A stretch of 64,000 bases of DNA from Iris pallida. Taxonomy: Eukaryota > Streptophyta > Magnoliopsida > Asparagales > Iridaceae. The stretch's first letter is position 1. Each line of letters starts with the position of its first letter. A program made the translations under genes and the position numbers. The notes beneath the pieces are model-generated. The model saw only the letters and a list, made by a program, of their open reading frames with translations. It had not been told where the DNA came from and did no database searches. Of this stretch, positions 1 to 10,359 are shown piece by piece. The stretch spans positions 10,415,960-10,479,959 of the forward strand of contig JANAVB010016199.1 of NCBI GenBank assembly GCA_029216955.1, given 5' to 3'.

Positions 1-357
1 AAACTGATCACGTTCAACGTCTTCACTTCGGTGAGCGGTATAGCTTCCGTCCATTTGGAGAAGTAATCGATTATAGCTAGGATGAACCGATGTCCTCTAA
101 AAGATGGCAGGCTGATTGGGCCTATGACGTCCATACCCCAGGCTTCAAAAGGCCAAGATACTGTCGTCGGGTGTAGAAACTCCGAAGGTTGATGAATGAA
201 GTCGACGTGGAACTGACAAGCCCTACACTTCTTTGCATATTCAACAGCGTCTGCTATCATCATAGGCCAATAATAACCCATTCGTCTGACGCAATCTTGT
301 AATTTGGGGCCTGGTTGATGTGCACCACAAACTCCGTCGTGAGCCTTACGGAGTGCA
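1..357 (-). pseudogene. integrase, N-terminal part (Tat-like), cut by window
   Basis: The minus-strand translation contains a zinc-binding HHCC module: a His before GVCGA and the His of AHQPGP, then the pair KKCRACQ. It is followed by the start of the catalytic core with WGMDVIGP, whose Asp would be the first of the DDE triad. The enzyme would join retrotransposon cDNA to host DNA. The reading frame differs from that of the upstream RNase H/linker, so a frameshift lies near 345-360. The rest of the core is outside the window. Confidence 0.8.
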
Positions 358-1132
358 TATTTGGCTTATGTGTCTGATAAATATCGTAATAGTAGCCCAT
401 CGTAAGAGCGTCGGTATAGCATTTTGGTAGTTGTATCATAGTAAATATGAGGGATCGCCTTTGTGCAGATACTACTTTCTTTGGGTCCTCAGAAAGGATT
501 CCATAGATGGCGTAGTCTATGAAAGAAAATCTCCAGTCTTTACCGTCGATGTTTGTTTCCGTTGTGTAACTGTGATGAATATGTAAGGCATCTTTCACAC
601 AGAATAGTTTTCGACCAGATACTGTGATCAACTGTTGAGTATTGGTAGGAACGGTCAAGGAAGTAACAAGAACGACTAAAGCATCTGCTTCTAAATTCTG
701 TAGTCGAGGCACGTGCTCGATGAAGAATCTACCAAACGTAGAAGCCAGTTCGATTGTTGCTTTGTGATATGGGATGAGATCTTCGTGACGAACTTCATAA
801 TCCCCTCGAACCTGACTAAATATTAGCTTGGAATCATCGTAAGCTTCTAGATAGTCAAATCCTAATTGTTTTGCTAGTTGAAGGCCGATCAATAGGTTAT
901 TATATTCGGCCATGTTGTTGGCGTAGGATTCTATGAGAGAATATGCATGGTGTATAACCAGATGGTCGGGTGACATAAGCAAGATGCCTACTCTGGCCAT
1001 GATATTTCCTTTAGGTCCTGTTCTTGATGCACCGTCAAAAAACATTCGCCAAATAGGGATTTCCTCAGTTGCGGTGTTAGACTCCATTACTTCATCGGGG
1101 ATTTCGTCGTAGAGTTTGAAAAATTCTAGCAC
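358..1132 (-). pseudogene. second (plant-type) RNase H and linker to integrase
   Basis: This 290-residue minus-strand reading frame carries the additional RNase H domain of Tat/Ogre elements. Acidic positions expected for the RNase H fold are visible: Asp in FFDGASR near residue 33, Glu in NMAEYNN near residue 76, Asp in YDDSKLI near residue 100, and Asp in LEADAL near residue 150. The domain would act with RT in removing RNA during cDNA synthesis. The last third is linker, and its end is out of frame with integrase. It follows the first RNase H by about 70 bases, where the frame is broken by stops (the ALADFL-type linker is still recognisable). Confidence 0.8.
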
Positions 1133-1200
1133 CGGATGAGCTGCTAGGAAATCAGCTAACGCCTAGCCTTTACTGCCTTCTGAGGGACGAACAACATATC

Positions 1201-1404
1201 TTACGGAGTCAACAGCATTGCCCATGTAGCTAAACGGGAATTAAGAGAATCCGGTTTAGTCATGAGTATTCTAAGAGGATTGACTTTAGATATGATATGG
1301 ATAGTCTGTCCAGACACATAGTGGCGTGCCTTCTGGATAGCAAATACCAGTACAAGACATTCCTTTTCTACAGGTGTGTATCTGTGCTCGGTACCCACCA
1401 TCAT
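1201..1404 (-). pseudogene. first RNase H (gypsy), fragment
   Basis: A 67-residue frame with RYTPVEKECLVLVFAI and LRILMTKPDSLNSRLATWA, the C-terminal half of the RNase H that follows RT in gypsy polyproteins. A stop separates it from RT upstream (ending near 1426), and another precedes the second RNase H. The match to the RT-RNase H connection is clear from order and motifs. It is too short to be a separate gene. Confidence 0.75.
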
Positions 1405-1425
1405 ACGGCTGAGGTAGTAGATTTC

Positions 1426-2649
1426 CTATTCATGGCCGCCTTCATTCTTCTGAGCTAATAGGGCACCAAGGTAATGGTCTATAGCGCGGACATATAGTAA
1501 GAAGGGCTTTCCCATTATTGGAGCCACCAATACTGGGGGGCTTGTGAGATACTTCTTAATGTCGTCAAATGTGCGTTGACATTGTTCAGTCCAGACGAAA
1601 GATACGTCTTTCTTCATGAGCTGAGTAAACGGTTGACACCTTCCAGAAAGGTTCGAAATGAATCGTCTGATGTAGGCTAGCCTTCCTTGAAGTCCACGTA
1701 GCTCTTTGAGATTTCTTAGGGGATGCATATCGAGGATAGCTTTCACTTTCTTTGGATAAAGATGCATGCCCTTTGAAGTGATAACAAAACTAAGGAACTT
1801 GCCGCTGGAGACTCCCAGAAAAGACTTGGTTGGATTCATCTTGAGTTGGTGTGCACGCATTAGTTCGAACACCGTTCTTAAGTCTTGGAGGTGGTTTCCC
1901 TTGAGACGACTTTTAACTGCGATATCGTCTACGTAGCATTCCAATGTTTTGCGCAAATGATCACAAAAAATTGTGTTCATAGCTCGTTGGTATGTCGCCC
2001 CTGCATTTTTCAATCCAAAGAGCATCACCGTATAGCAGTATACCCCCAACGGTATTCGAAAAGATGTGTGCTTCTCATCGTCGAAGAACATCTTGATCTG
2101 GTTGTAGCCTGAGACCCCATCCATGAAGGACATCCGCTCGAAGCTACAAGTATTTTCGATCAATATGTCGGTGAAAGGTAGAGGTAACTCATCTTTCGAG
2201 CATACAGAGTTCAAATCACGGTAATTGCTACAGACTCAAACTTTACCGTTCTTTTTTATGACTGGAACATTGTTAGTGACCCAGTCAGGGTGTTGTTCTT
2301 TACGAATGAATCCACTTGCGATAAGCTTCTTGATTTCACTCTCGATGGCCTCCATGATATCTGGTCGGAATCGTCGTTATTGTTGCTTCACTGGTTTAGC
2401 TTTAGATGAGATATTTAGGTGGTGCATAGCAAATTTAGGGTCCAAGTCTGGCATGTCTTCATAGCTCCATACAAAGACGTCAAAGTATTCTTTTATAAGC
2501 TGTACAAGAGATTGTCGTTCTTCGCCAGACAGACTTTTGCTGATAAAGATTGGTTTAAGAGATGATTCATCTCCTAAATTGACTTGGACGACTTCGTCTT
2601 CAGTAGGTAGTTCATGTTGTTCGAAATGTAACTCCCACCTAGTATCCAT
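1426..2649 (-). pseudogene. reverse transcriptase (Tat-like gypsy)
   Basis: Two open segments (2649-2377 and 2214-1426) and the degenerate stretch between them together read as a gypsy RT. Visible blocks are FMDGVSGYNQIKM, LFGLKNAGATYQRAMN and the catalytic ECYVDDIAVKS (YVDD), followed by the thumb/connection LRGLQGRLAYIRRFISN and the start of RNase H at LLYVRAIDHYLGALL. In-frame stops occur near 2377 and near 2229, the latter where a conserved Trp is expected (consistent with TGG to TGA). The product would copy element RNA into DNA. It is inactive as it stands. Confidence 0.85.
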
Positions 2650-3362
2650 CTTTTGAGCCTATTGTTCAAGCTCGATCGATTGGACATCGTCTGCAATTTG
2701 GTCGACTGACACCATGTTGACGGACAAAGTTTCTTTGAATATGTCTCTAATGCTGGAGTCTGAATCCCAGAGGCAGGAATCATAAGAATGAGAACAATAA
2801 TCTGCTTCGACGTCTGATCCTTCAGGAGTTGTTGGAGTAACGTAACCCAAACCAACATTAGTTCTCGGGTTTGCCGAGAGGAGCAAAGTGACGTATTGGC
2901 AATCGTCGTCCCTGACCGTGGTTTAGCCCCTGGTCGCTTTTTATATCATATCCCATGTTCTGGATGATATTCTTGGCCTGCCAACTACATCAGAAAAGTT
3001 GTATTTTCCTAAAATCATAGTCAGCTTCGGTGTTGTGAGTAGGAGAAGTACAGTCCAGAACGAACTTTCTATCGCCAATTATTAGACCGAAGATGATTAG
3101 TCCTTCACCCTTCTTTCTAGCTGGAACGATGAAGTAGTGGATATCTTCTGGCCGGACTTTTCTCGCAGATGAGGCATCGTAATCGGTACGCAGAGGTGTG
3201 GTCCTATGTCGTGCTCTAGAGTGTATATCGTATCTATATACTGTTTACAGATTGGTAGATATCGGAGTAATTCAAAGATAAACCTTTACTTAGAAAATAC
3301 GCAAGTTTTTCTTGAGGGATAATATCATCCACTGAAGGTACATTATTTTGAGTATTGATATA
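2650..3362 (-). other. protease-RT linker, degenerate
   Basis: No conserved enzyme domain is visible between protease and RT. The minus strand contains low-similarity acidic stretches (for example around 2659-2886) with several stops. Elements of this lineage have a long variable spacer here, sometimes with an intron. I see no convincing splice pair, but cannot exclude one. Confidence 0.5.
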
Positions 3363-4347
3363 CTAATTGAGAGGATCATTGTCTGGAACAGGAGCCACAG
3401 CCTTGGCCAAGTTCACCACATAGGATAACTCTTCAGGATTGGGAGGGCGAACTTCAGCAGGTTCCACCCGAGGTGTTTTGTAGAGAGTGATGGTCAATGG
3501 TTTGACCTTATCGGGATTTTTCTTTTTAACCCAGATTGTGAGAGGCTTTGGAGTACTTTTTGGAGTAGTACGTCCTTTGACTCGGATAATCAGGGGACCA
3601 TCACTGGAGGATGAACTTACTTCAGCTTCATCGTCAGCTTCGTTGCCGTCATCTTTGGAGGACTGAGATTGGTAAAGTACCGAATCTCCGTAGTAGGCTT
3701 CAATGCCCTTAAAAGGATCGACATCGGCAAACTCCGTCTTCACGATGCCATCGCTGTTGACGTACATGAAGCACTGGTGAAGTGTGAAAGGAACGATCAT
3801 GTTCTCATGTATCCACGGACGTCCCAACAAGATGTTGTAGGATACATTGGCATCGATTACATAATAAGAAACCTCTGTTCGGAGATCACCAATCTGGCAC
3901 TTGAGATGGATCTTGCCCAGCGGGTAGCTTCTCCCAGTATTGAAAGCCATGATAGTTGTATTGGTTGCAGATAGCTTGTGTAGAGAGATTCCTAGAATTT
4001 GGAGTAAACTTCTAGGAATGATGTTGAGGGAGGAACCTGGATCGATGTGCATCCGATCCACCTTAATCGCCTCGATATACCCTGTATAGTACAGAGGTCT
4101 ATCATGATGATTATTTTTTAGTAGCATGTCCTCCTATGAAAAAGGTGATGTTGGGTACCACTTCCACAGTACTGTGGATGTGAGGACAGGAGACAGAATC
4201 TTCAGCGGGGGCTTTGACTTCAGCGAGATAAGAGTCGGCATGTAGTAATGCCTCACTTAAGGCCTTCCGTGTTTCTTTGGAGAGTCGCAATAGATCGAAC
4301 AGAGACAACCTGGTAGGTGTATTGGCTAGCTGTGCCAGTTGTAGAAG
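3363..4347 (-). pseudogene. gag-pro linker and aspartic protease (Tat-like)
   Basis: Two frames cover this: 4350-4111 (start of the region, LAQLANTPTRLSLFDLLRLS) and 4127-3363. The second holds the retropepsin-like active site as HIDPGSSLNII (family usually Asp-Gly-Gly/Ser, here DPGS), then the flap region and NILLGRPWIHE. A run of T near 4133-4140 shifts the frame between the two, and a stop lies next to it. The enzyme would cleave the gag-pol polyprotein. The C-terminal part is acidic, serine-rich linker. Confidence 0.8.
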
Positions 4348-6308
4348 CATAGAATTTCAGGCGCATCCAAAGGCCAGAATTCCTATGTGCCTAACATTAC
4401 ATGCGCTAGGGAGCTTAAATGAAGTACTTGGCACAGCAGACAGCAAAAGTATAGACATCAAAAGAAGATTTTTATTTCATATAAAAGTCCATTACATGTG
4501 TAAAAAGGCTTTGCAAAGGAGAATTTCTACAAAAAAGAAAGATCCTAAGACTACAGCCAGGCACAGCAAGGGCTATGCGCCCCTTGCCAGGCGTATCCTC
4601 CGTCAGGTGCGTCTCTTCAGCATCTCATTTAGGCGCGTCACTTCAGCGTCTCAGTTAGGCGCATCATGAAGTCTCAGCATATGTGCTCCACTTCGATCCG
4701 ATCAAGTGCTTCGGATAAAGGAGCAGCTTTGGACAGAACCGAAGTGGGAAGCCAACCCCACTCTAGCAGGAGGAAGAGCTCTCCAAAGCTCAAGGAAGAG
4801 AAGAGCACCGTAATTCCGATCTGCGACTGTTCCGGCATAACGGAGACGGGGCTCGAGCATCCCGATCTTTGGATGCAACAGACACCTTCGGCCTACCTCA
4901 GAACCCCGTGATTTCGACTTTTGGATGTAACAGTCACCTTCAAGTGCATAAACAAAGACAACTCGTCGCATCATCGCCCTCGGGAGCATCTTGTAAACAG
5001 AATGTACTCGAGCAAATAAGTTTATTCGGGAAGACGTGAGAGAACAAGAAGCAAACTCTCTCCTTGCTGCTATTTATAGGCCGGGCAAATCAAACCCATG
5101 CGCCAAGTGGCGGGCTCTCCGAATCCCGTACAATGAATTTGCATTTATGGTGATGAACCTGACCCTTCGAAGTCGGCCAAGTCAAAACAGCTATTTAAAG
5201 CACTTGAAGAACTCAACAATCGGACCAATAAAGTCGCATCATGCAAACGGATGCGCTGGTCAGATACCGTGCATCGAACAGACGCGTCTGTCAGTACCAA
5301 GCGCCCTATATGGATGCGCTCAACAAAGCACAGATCTATGCATCCTAATTAACATGGACCTGTGCGCCCAGTGGGGTACAAATCGATGCGTCACCCCACC
5401 AAGCAATTAATGCCAAAATAACATAGTTGGCAGCACGTCCCCCGAGGACTGAACAGTTGGCAGCTTTTACAAAAAATAAAGCATCGCTGACGTCAGCATC
5501 ATCATTACTTTTCTCCGACGGTTACAACCCACGTGGCCGACCAACCACTCGCATGCGCCTCAGCAGCCATGCGCCTGATGATTCGCATGTGCCTTACAAG
5601 CCGTGCGCCCAGACTGGTTCGTAACTCCTGAAGGTTGCGAGCCAAAGTCTTCTCATGCGCCCAATCCCAGGCGCATCCTATCAGATTACCCTCCACCAAA
5701 TCCAAGATCTTTGAGCTACGGACATGCGTCATGTGTCCTTTGACTCAATTCAGCCTATGAAAGGGTGCTAATCACCCAAGATCTCAGCAACTGAAAGATC
5801 CTCTCCCCTGCTACGTGCCAGCCGACAAATGCAGCATGAAAGATTCAACCCACAAATGATGGTACATCATCCATGCACCTCCCGCAGCTTCAACCACGTG
5901 GCATTCCCACGTACAGGCGCATCCTACATATGCGTGCATGAGCAGCCCAACCTGCTGCTTATAAATAGAGGGATCATCTCCTTCTTCCACACACACACAG
6001 ACATACAGAGACGCACAGTCAAAGACAGTCATAACCAGAGCATCAGAGTTCACTCATAGAGATCGGAAGAGACACTCAACGTCTTCTTCTTCTCTGCAAG
6101 CTCCAGCACCCAGAGCAATTTAGACCTTCAGAGAACCAAAAAACTGCCGTCAGATCGTCAACGGAGTCAACGCATTACCACTCGCTCTATCGACACAGGA
6201 CCCAGCTATAAATAAAAGTGTGCTCCTAGGACTACATCTAAGTCCTACATTGTAACACTGTTCTATTTGTAATTGAAATTGCAATCAAAAAATTTCAATG
6301 GCAAACAC
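4348..6308 (+). mobile_element. solo-LTR-like insertion inside the Tat gag-pro region
   Basis: The host element's coding homology stops at 6311 and resumes at 4350 in the same frame, so about 1961 bases were inserted. The insert has no coding sequence. It has a plus-strand TATA box (5959-5968), a CA-rich and CT-rich leader after it, and a polyadenylation-like AATAAA followed by a T/A-rich end (6210-6300), the profile of one gypsy LTR. CAT flanks both edges, and a 5-base comparison (AGCAT versus ACCAT) has one mismatch, so the target duplication is uncertain. Canonical TG...CA ends are not obvious. It is antisense to the host element. Confidence 0.6.
5959..5968 (+). promoter_or_regulatory. TATA box of the inserted LTR
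   Basis: TTATAAATAG on the plus strand, followed about 30 bases on by a CA-repeat leader. Position and context fit the U3/R boundary of an LTR promoter. Confidence 0.6.
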
Positions 6309-6311
6309 CAT

Positions 6312-6719
6312 TATGTCAAAGTTGTAAGGCTGATCCATACCTTCAGAAGTTGGCACCTTCAGAGACTTGTCAAATCGCGTCTCTTTTTGTTTGGCTTTGT
6401 CGGTAGTTGAAGGCTTAGACGGACCGGCCTCTGTTGTGGGGGTAGCAGGAGCTTGAGAAGGTACTGCTTCTTCTTGTGCAGGATCATAAGTCCGTAGGCA
6501 AGCCTTCCCAGATCGCATCTCGTCAGATAGAACTTCGTAAATGGAAGAAGACACCATATGACAAGATTTGTATTTCTTGCCCCTCTTTACTTTGGGAGAT
6601 ACCACCCCCTGTGTCATTTCTTGCACAAGGTCCGGATGAACCCACATGATCTCACCACGTTCAGTCGTGAGTGGCACCAAGGTTGAGTTACGAGATGGCG
6701 GCAGGTTGACGACTTCCAT
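6312..6719 (-). pseudogene. gag C-terminal region (Tat-like)
   Basis: A 144-residue frame from MEVVNLPPSRNS on. It is Pro/Ser/Thr-rich in the middle and ends in QPYNFDIM, where the inserted LTR begins. After removal of the insert the frame continues into LLQLAQLA at 4350. No enzyme domain is present; it is gag/linker sequence between the zinc knuckle and protease. Confidence 0.7.
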
Positions 6720-6739
6720 TATTGCCTTAGGGATTGGAA

Positions 6740-7132
6740 CTACGCCGTCTGGGACTTTTGTGGGAGAAAGTCACCAAATTGAAGAGAGATCATGTTAAAA
6801 GATACGAACTTGACTTCAGCTTCGAGGTTGATCACTTGGCTGTCGATAAGCTGTTGTATCTTCTTCTTCTTCAGGATGATGCAATCCTTGGTAGAGTGGT
6901 GCACGTACTGATGATAAAGACAGTACTTGGGATCGTTGAGTTGGTTCGCCTTTGTAGGACGTCGTGGTGGAGGCAATGTCAGTTTATTACCCTTCGTCAA
7001 TGTGTGAAAAATGGTAATAACATCATCCTCGTCAAAGGCAAAAGTCTCCTTAGGTTTGTCAGGAGCGCCCTGAGAATTGGAAGCTCCTTTGGAAGTGTCG
7101 ACCTTCAAGACTTCTTTTCCTTTACCCCCCAC
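6740..7132 (-). pseudogene. gag nucleocapsid zinc-knuckle segment
   Basis: The 130-residue frame contains KYCLYHQYVHHSTKDC, a CX2HX4HX4C knuckle. The second ligand is His instead of Cys, which is usual in this gypsy branch. A basic, Pro-rich stretch (LPPPRRPTKANQ) precedes it. It would bind element RNA in the particle. It overlaps the gag core frame by a few bases with a shift, so a frameshift separates them. Confidence 0.75.
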
Positions 7133-7739
7133 GAACAGGGATAGTTTGAGGGTGCTTGCCTTTGTCTTCAGATTTGGGTATTTTCAACCCCAGTAATTCC
7201 AGATTAGGGACGTCGTTTTCAGCAGCATCAGCGGCCCCAATGAAAGTGGGCCATGTATCATACTTATGTATACCCAGACAGAACTTTACTGTAGGAAGAA
7301 AGTTATATCGACAAGTATCCATAAGTTCTGAGTCTGGTATACCGAAGGACATCTTCAATGCTAGTCGCCTGAAGCGTTCGATGAAAGTAATGACAGACTC
7401 AGTCCTCCTTTGCTTGGTCTCGATAAGGGTGGACATACTAACATGTATGCCACTCTCGTAAAACCTGTTGAGGAATAACCTCTCCAAGTCTTTAAAGGAA
7501 TTGATACAACCGTCAGGCATACTGCAGAACCATTCAAAAGCTACCCCCTGCAAGGTACTAATAAACAGCTTTGACAAGAACGGATCGTCCCTGGGTAAGT
7601 GTAGAGTCTGCATGTTGAAGTATGTCATGTGTTGGCGAGGAGAAGTCATCCCGTCACATGAATTTAGCGTCATTGTCTTGTAGTTAGGAGGGCAAGTAGC
7701 ATTCTCCCATTCAGGAGGATAAGGTTGAGATATCCCCAT
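7122..7739 (-). pseudogene. gag capsid core (Retrotrans_gag type)
   Basis: A 205-residue frame with the typical gag core order: FNMQTLHLPRDDPFLSKLF, GVAFEWFCSMPDGCINSFKDLERLFLNRFY, then VITFIERFRRLALKM. This is the capsid-like helical domain that assembles the particle. A stop just upstream (about 7740) separates it from the N-terminal gag stretch. Confidence 0.8.
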
Positions 7740-8400
7740 CTTCTAAAGCTCGTCTTTGTATGAGATAGTATCGAGACGGGCAATAAGAGAATCAATTACA
7801 TCCTGTTGATTGAGCAGGTATTGAGAAACGGCTGCTGTACGGTTGTCAGGCGTCGTTGGTGAAGGACCACCCCCAGCATTTATAAGATTTGGAGGAGGCA
7901 CAACGGAATGATACTCCTTCTGTAGTGAAAAAGGGTTGTTGCTATGAACCGGACTAACGTGTGCTGAGACATTTTATTGAGGTAGAGGAACAGCCCCAGC
8001 AGCTTGGACCACCATGATACTGCCAAGCATATCAGTGATCTTGGCAAATGTTATTTCAAGACCCTCTAGCCGTTTATTGGTCTGATTACTGGCTTTTTCA
8101 GGTCTCTCTCCATCTGCCATATATGTAGATAACATGCTAGAACGAACAGAGAAAACAGTACAACTAGTGCTGATACTGTCTGTCTCTGAGTTGAAAAGTC
8201 CCTCGTCTTCAGGTAGGAGAGGTAGACAGTCGCCGTCGGACTCGGAGAGATCATCGTCATCTGGAAGGCTACCCCTGTGTGAAGGTCATCTACTTCAGAC
8301 TCTGAGGGAATACTATCCCTTGCTGAAGGATAATCACCTCCAGCTTGGAAGTCCTCGTCATCTATACAGAGTCTCGTCCTTGACCGAGTAACCATATAGA
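7740..8400 (-). pseudogene. gag N-terminal region, degenerate
   Basis: The minus strand reads MVTRSRTRLCIDDEDF from about 8391 and a charged stretch ending near QMERDLKKPVIRP at 8066. A further Pro/Val-rich part then leads to the gag core. The domain order supports gag. Stops and shifts break it. The exact start cannot be fixed; the Met before VTRSRTR is my best choice because this opening is common in plant gypsy gag proteins. Confidence 0.55.
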
Positions 8401-9087
8401 CTCCTTCAGATGTGACAGCTTGCTGGCTATCTGTTGGCAGACTTCTTCTTCTTCTGTTCGCGGAACTGAGAGAAAAAGTTGGGTTCGTGGTCCACCTTCT
8501 TTGATTGGGGCTCCTATAAGGGGGACCCCATGAAGCCATGTTGGATGAAACACACAGCGGCTTTTCATCATCAGAGTGATGCAGTCGTTGAAACACGGAC
8601 TGCCTCTAAGGCACTCTCGTTGCTTTAGAGCAGCAACAGTTGATGACAATACTGGTACAGAATGTACGCCATGAATTGTTGTATCCTCCCTCGCTTTATG
8701 CTTATGATTTATCATGTCGCGTAAGTCAGTGGAAGGGAGTTTTGCCTTAAAACCCATGTCACATGCATCGTCAAGCTTTGCATATGGGTTTGTAAGAAGA
8801 GTTGGCGCATCCAGACTTAGTTCATGTACAGGGGCAACCCCCACACCTAAGTTCTATGATGACCTTGAAGAAGCCCCGTGCTATACGAGTTGGGGCCTAT
8901 CTTTTTGCTGTAGGCGCATAGACCCTGGAGTCTGCCTTTGGGTGTATGCTTCCCAGAAGTCTTGGCACCATGCCTAAGCTTCCTCGATGTGAGTGCATAG
9001 TATGGGTCAGTAGAGCTTGGACGCATAGCCTTGGGCGCATGACACTGGGTGCATAATCTGTCGAAGACAGAAGTCTTCTGGCCAGAG
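8401..9087 (-). other. leader between leader ORF and gag, with GCGCAT motifs
   Basis: No conserved domain is seen. From about 8800 to 9125 the motif GCGCAT or its complement ATGCGC recurs (for example near 8805, 8910, 9034, 9088 and 9112). The same hexamer fills the U3 of this element's LTR and the solo LTR at 4348-6308. Confidence 0.5.
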
Positions 9088-9639
9088 TTATGCGCCCACA
9101 CACTCTCTTGGGCGCATGCTTGATGAAGCAGCAATGTTTTCTTTCAGCTTTGCCTCCTTCATTTGTGAGCCTCGTTGAGTTTGCCTAGAGTATTGAACAT
9201 TTTGATTCTTGGCATTGTAGTATTTTCCTTTGCCAAGTCTCGAGCGTTGAACACGCTGTTGTTGGTTGCACAAGTGAGAAGTCACTGGGCTAATAGAGCC
9301 CAGAATGGTATGCGCCTTCTTCATTTGTGGAGCTTCTATGGCAGAGCCATGCGCCCACAGAGGAGCTCTATGCGCCCACGTGACAGAGTCCTTCGGTTGT
9401 ATATCTTCTATGACACTGGCAGGATATGCCCCACGAGCCTTCGAAAGCCAAGTCTTGCGAAACTTATTTGGCTTCACTAATTTTGAAGGAGCAGAGCCGT
9501 CCCTCGAGAGCATCTCTTCGAACACCTGCTGATCGAACTTCACGATCAACATCTTCTGAGTGCTCCCCACTTTGTCGGTATCGGATTGCATCACCACCTT
9601 CTCATCAGAGGAAAATTTAGTCCCCAGCAGAGTCACCAT
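9088..9639 (-). CDS. leader ORF overlapping the primer-binding site, unknown function
   Basis: About 184 residues from an ATG at 9639 that begins one base before the primer-binding-site-like motif. The first ~90 residues have coding-like composition (MVTLLGTKFSSDEKV, then LIVKFDQQVFEEMLSRDG). The C-terminal half runs through GCGCAT repeats and looks less protein-like. Ogre-type elements carry an extra ORF upstream of gag, so this may be its relic, but I do not recognise a domain. No known function can be assigned. Confidence 0.35.
   Translation of the reverse strand: MVTLLGTKFSSDEKVVMQSDTDKVGSTQKMLIVKFDQQVFEEMLSRDGSAPSKLVKPNKFRKTWLSKARGAYPASVIEDIQPKDSVTWAHRAPLWAHGSAIEAPQMKKAHTILGSISPVTSHLCNQQQRVQRSRLGKGKYYNAKNQNVQYSRQTQRGSQMKEAKLKENIAASSSMRPRECVGA
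9620..9638 (-). other. primer-binding-site-like motif
   Basis: The minus strand reads TGGTGACTCTGCTGGGGAC four bases after the end of the LTR. A near-identical leader motif (with GGCGACTCTGCTGGGG) is common at this position in plant Tat-type gypsy elements. I cannot name the tRNA with confidence. Confidence 0.6.
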
Positions 9640-9937
9640 TTTTGTGGACACACATAAAAAAGAAGAAGAAATAATGTCTTTTCTTATTGGCGCAAGGTAC
9701 CACAAATCGAGTACGCCTGAGAGATCCTGCGCTGAGGATCCCTGAGTACAAAAACAATTCTGGGGAATGGGACGATGGAGATCGAGCGGCAGTTGCTCCT
9801 TTTCTCCGTTGACACTCCGATTACAAAAATAGAAGAAAACCTAAGAAAATTGCTAACTCTCGGCTCACTGGAAAGAAGTGCAGCAATTTAGCTCTTGAAA
9901 ATCCTCTCCGTCCTGTCCTTTGAAGAGGTATGAGACC

Positions 9938-9949
9938 CCATTTTATAGT
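9938..9949 (-). promoter_or_regulatory. TATA box of the Tat LTR
   Basis: The minus strand reads GACTATAAAATGG, the best promoter-like motif in the LTR. The ~300 bases to the LTR end would be R and U5. Confidence 0.5.
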
Positions 9950-10270
9950 CATTTTTGTGCTGAATGATGTTATGTGCCCACATGAGAAAATATACTGATT
10001 TTCATGTGGGCACATGGTCCTGCTTTAGGCGTATAGAGTGTAGGCGCATGCAGACTGCATGATCGTGGGGTTGACGTGGTCGCATGCTTCAGTACACGAC
10101 TGCTTGTGGAGACTGACGTGTCCGTATGCTTCGGTACATGATTGATCGTAGGTTTGACCAAGTCGGGGGCTGTTCTGACTTGGGCGTATAGCCTGAAACA
10201 GGGCTATGTGCCCCTTTTTGGAAGAGCCTAGAGTGGACGCATGAGCGCATAGCTTGCTCTGGTGATTTGG

Positions 10271-10348
10271 GCGCATATAACTTCTCTGGCTTGGGCGCAT
10301 ATGACTTCTCTGGCTTGGGCGCATATGACTTCTCTAGCTTGGGCGCAT
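10271..10348. repeat. 24-bp tandem repeat in U3 of the Tat LTR
   Basis: GCGCAT recurs at 10271, 10295, 10319 and 10343, exactly 24 bases apart, in a unit containing GACTTCTCTGGCTTGG. Three full copies differ by one or two bases; the fourth is partial. Confidence 0.9.
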
Positions 10349-10359
10349 GATTGTCAAGA

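Larger units (their letters stand above)
1..10356 (-). mobile_element. Tat/Ogre-like Ty3-gypsy element, 5' part, truncated by window edge
   Basis: Read on the minus strand, this block runs 5' LTR (9643-10356), primer-binding-site-like motif, leader ORF, gag, protease, RT, RNase H, a second plant-type RNase H, and the start of integrase, where the window ends. The second RNase H between the first one and integrase is characteristic of the Tat/Ogre branch of plant gypsy elements (established knowledge). The 3' part and 3' LTR lie to the left of the window. The coding region is broken by several stops and frameshifts, and a 1.96-kb insertion separates gag from protease, so the copy is dead. Its right edge meets copia-1 gag sequence, so it probably inserted into that copia element. 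Confidence 0.85.
9643..10356 (-). repeat. 5' LTR of the Tat-like element
   Basis: Starts TGTGGACA and ends TTGTCA on the plus strand, giving TG...CA ends. It lies four bases from the primer-binding motif. A minus-strand TATA box lies near 9938-9949. The right edge is inferred from the TG/CA rule and from copia gag homology resuming at about 10362. There is no second LTR in the window to confirm the boundaries. Confidence 0.6.
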
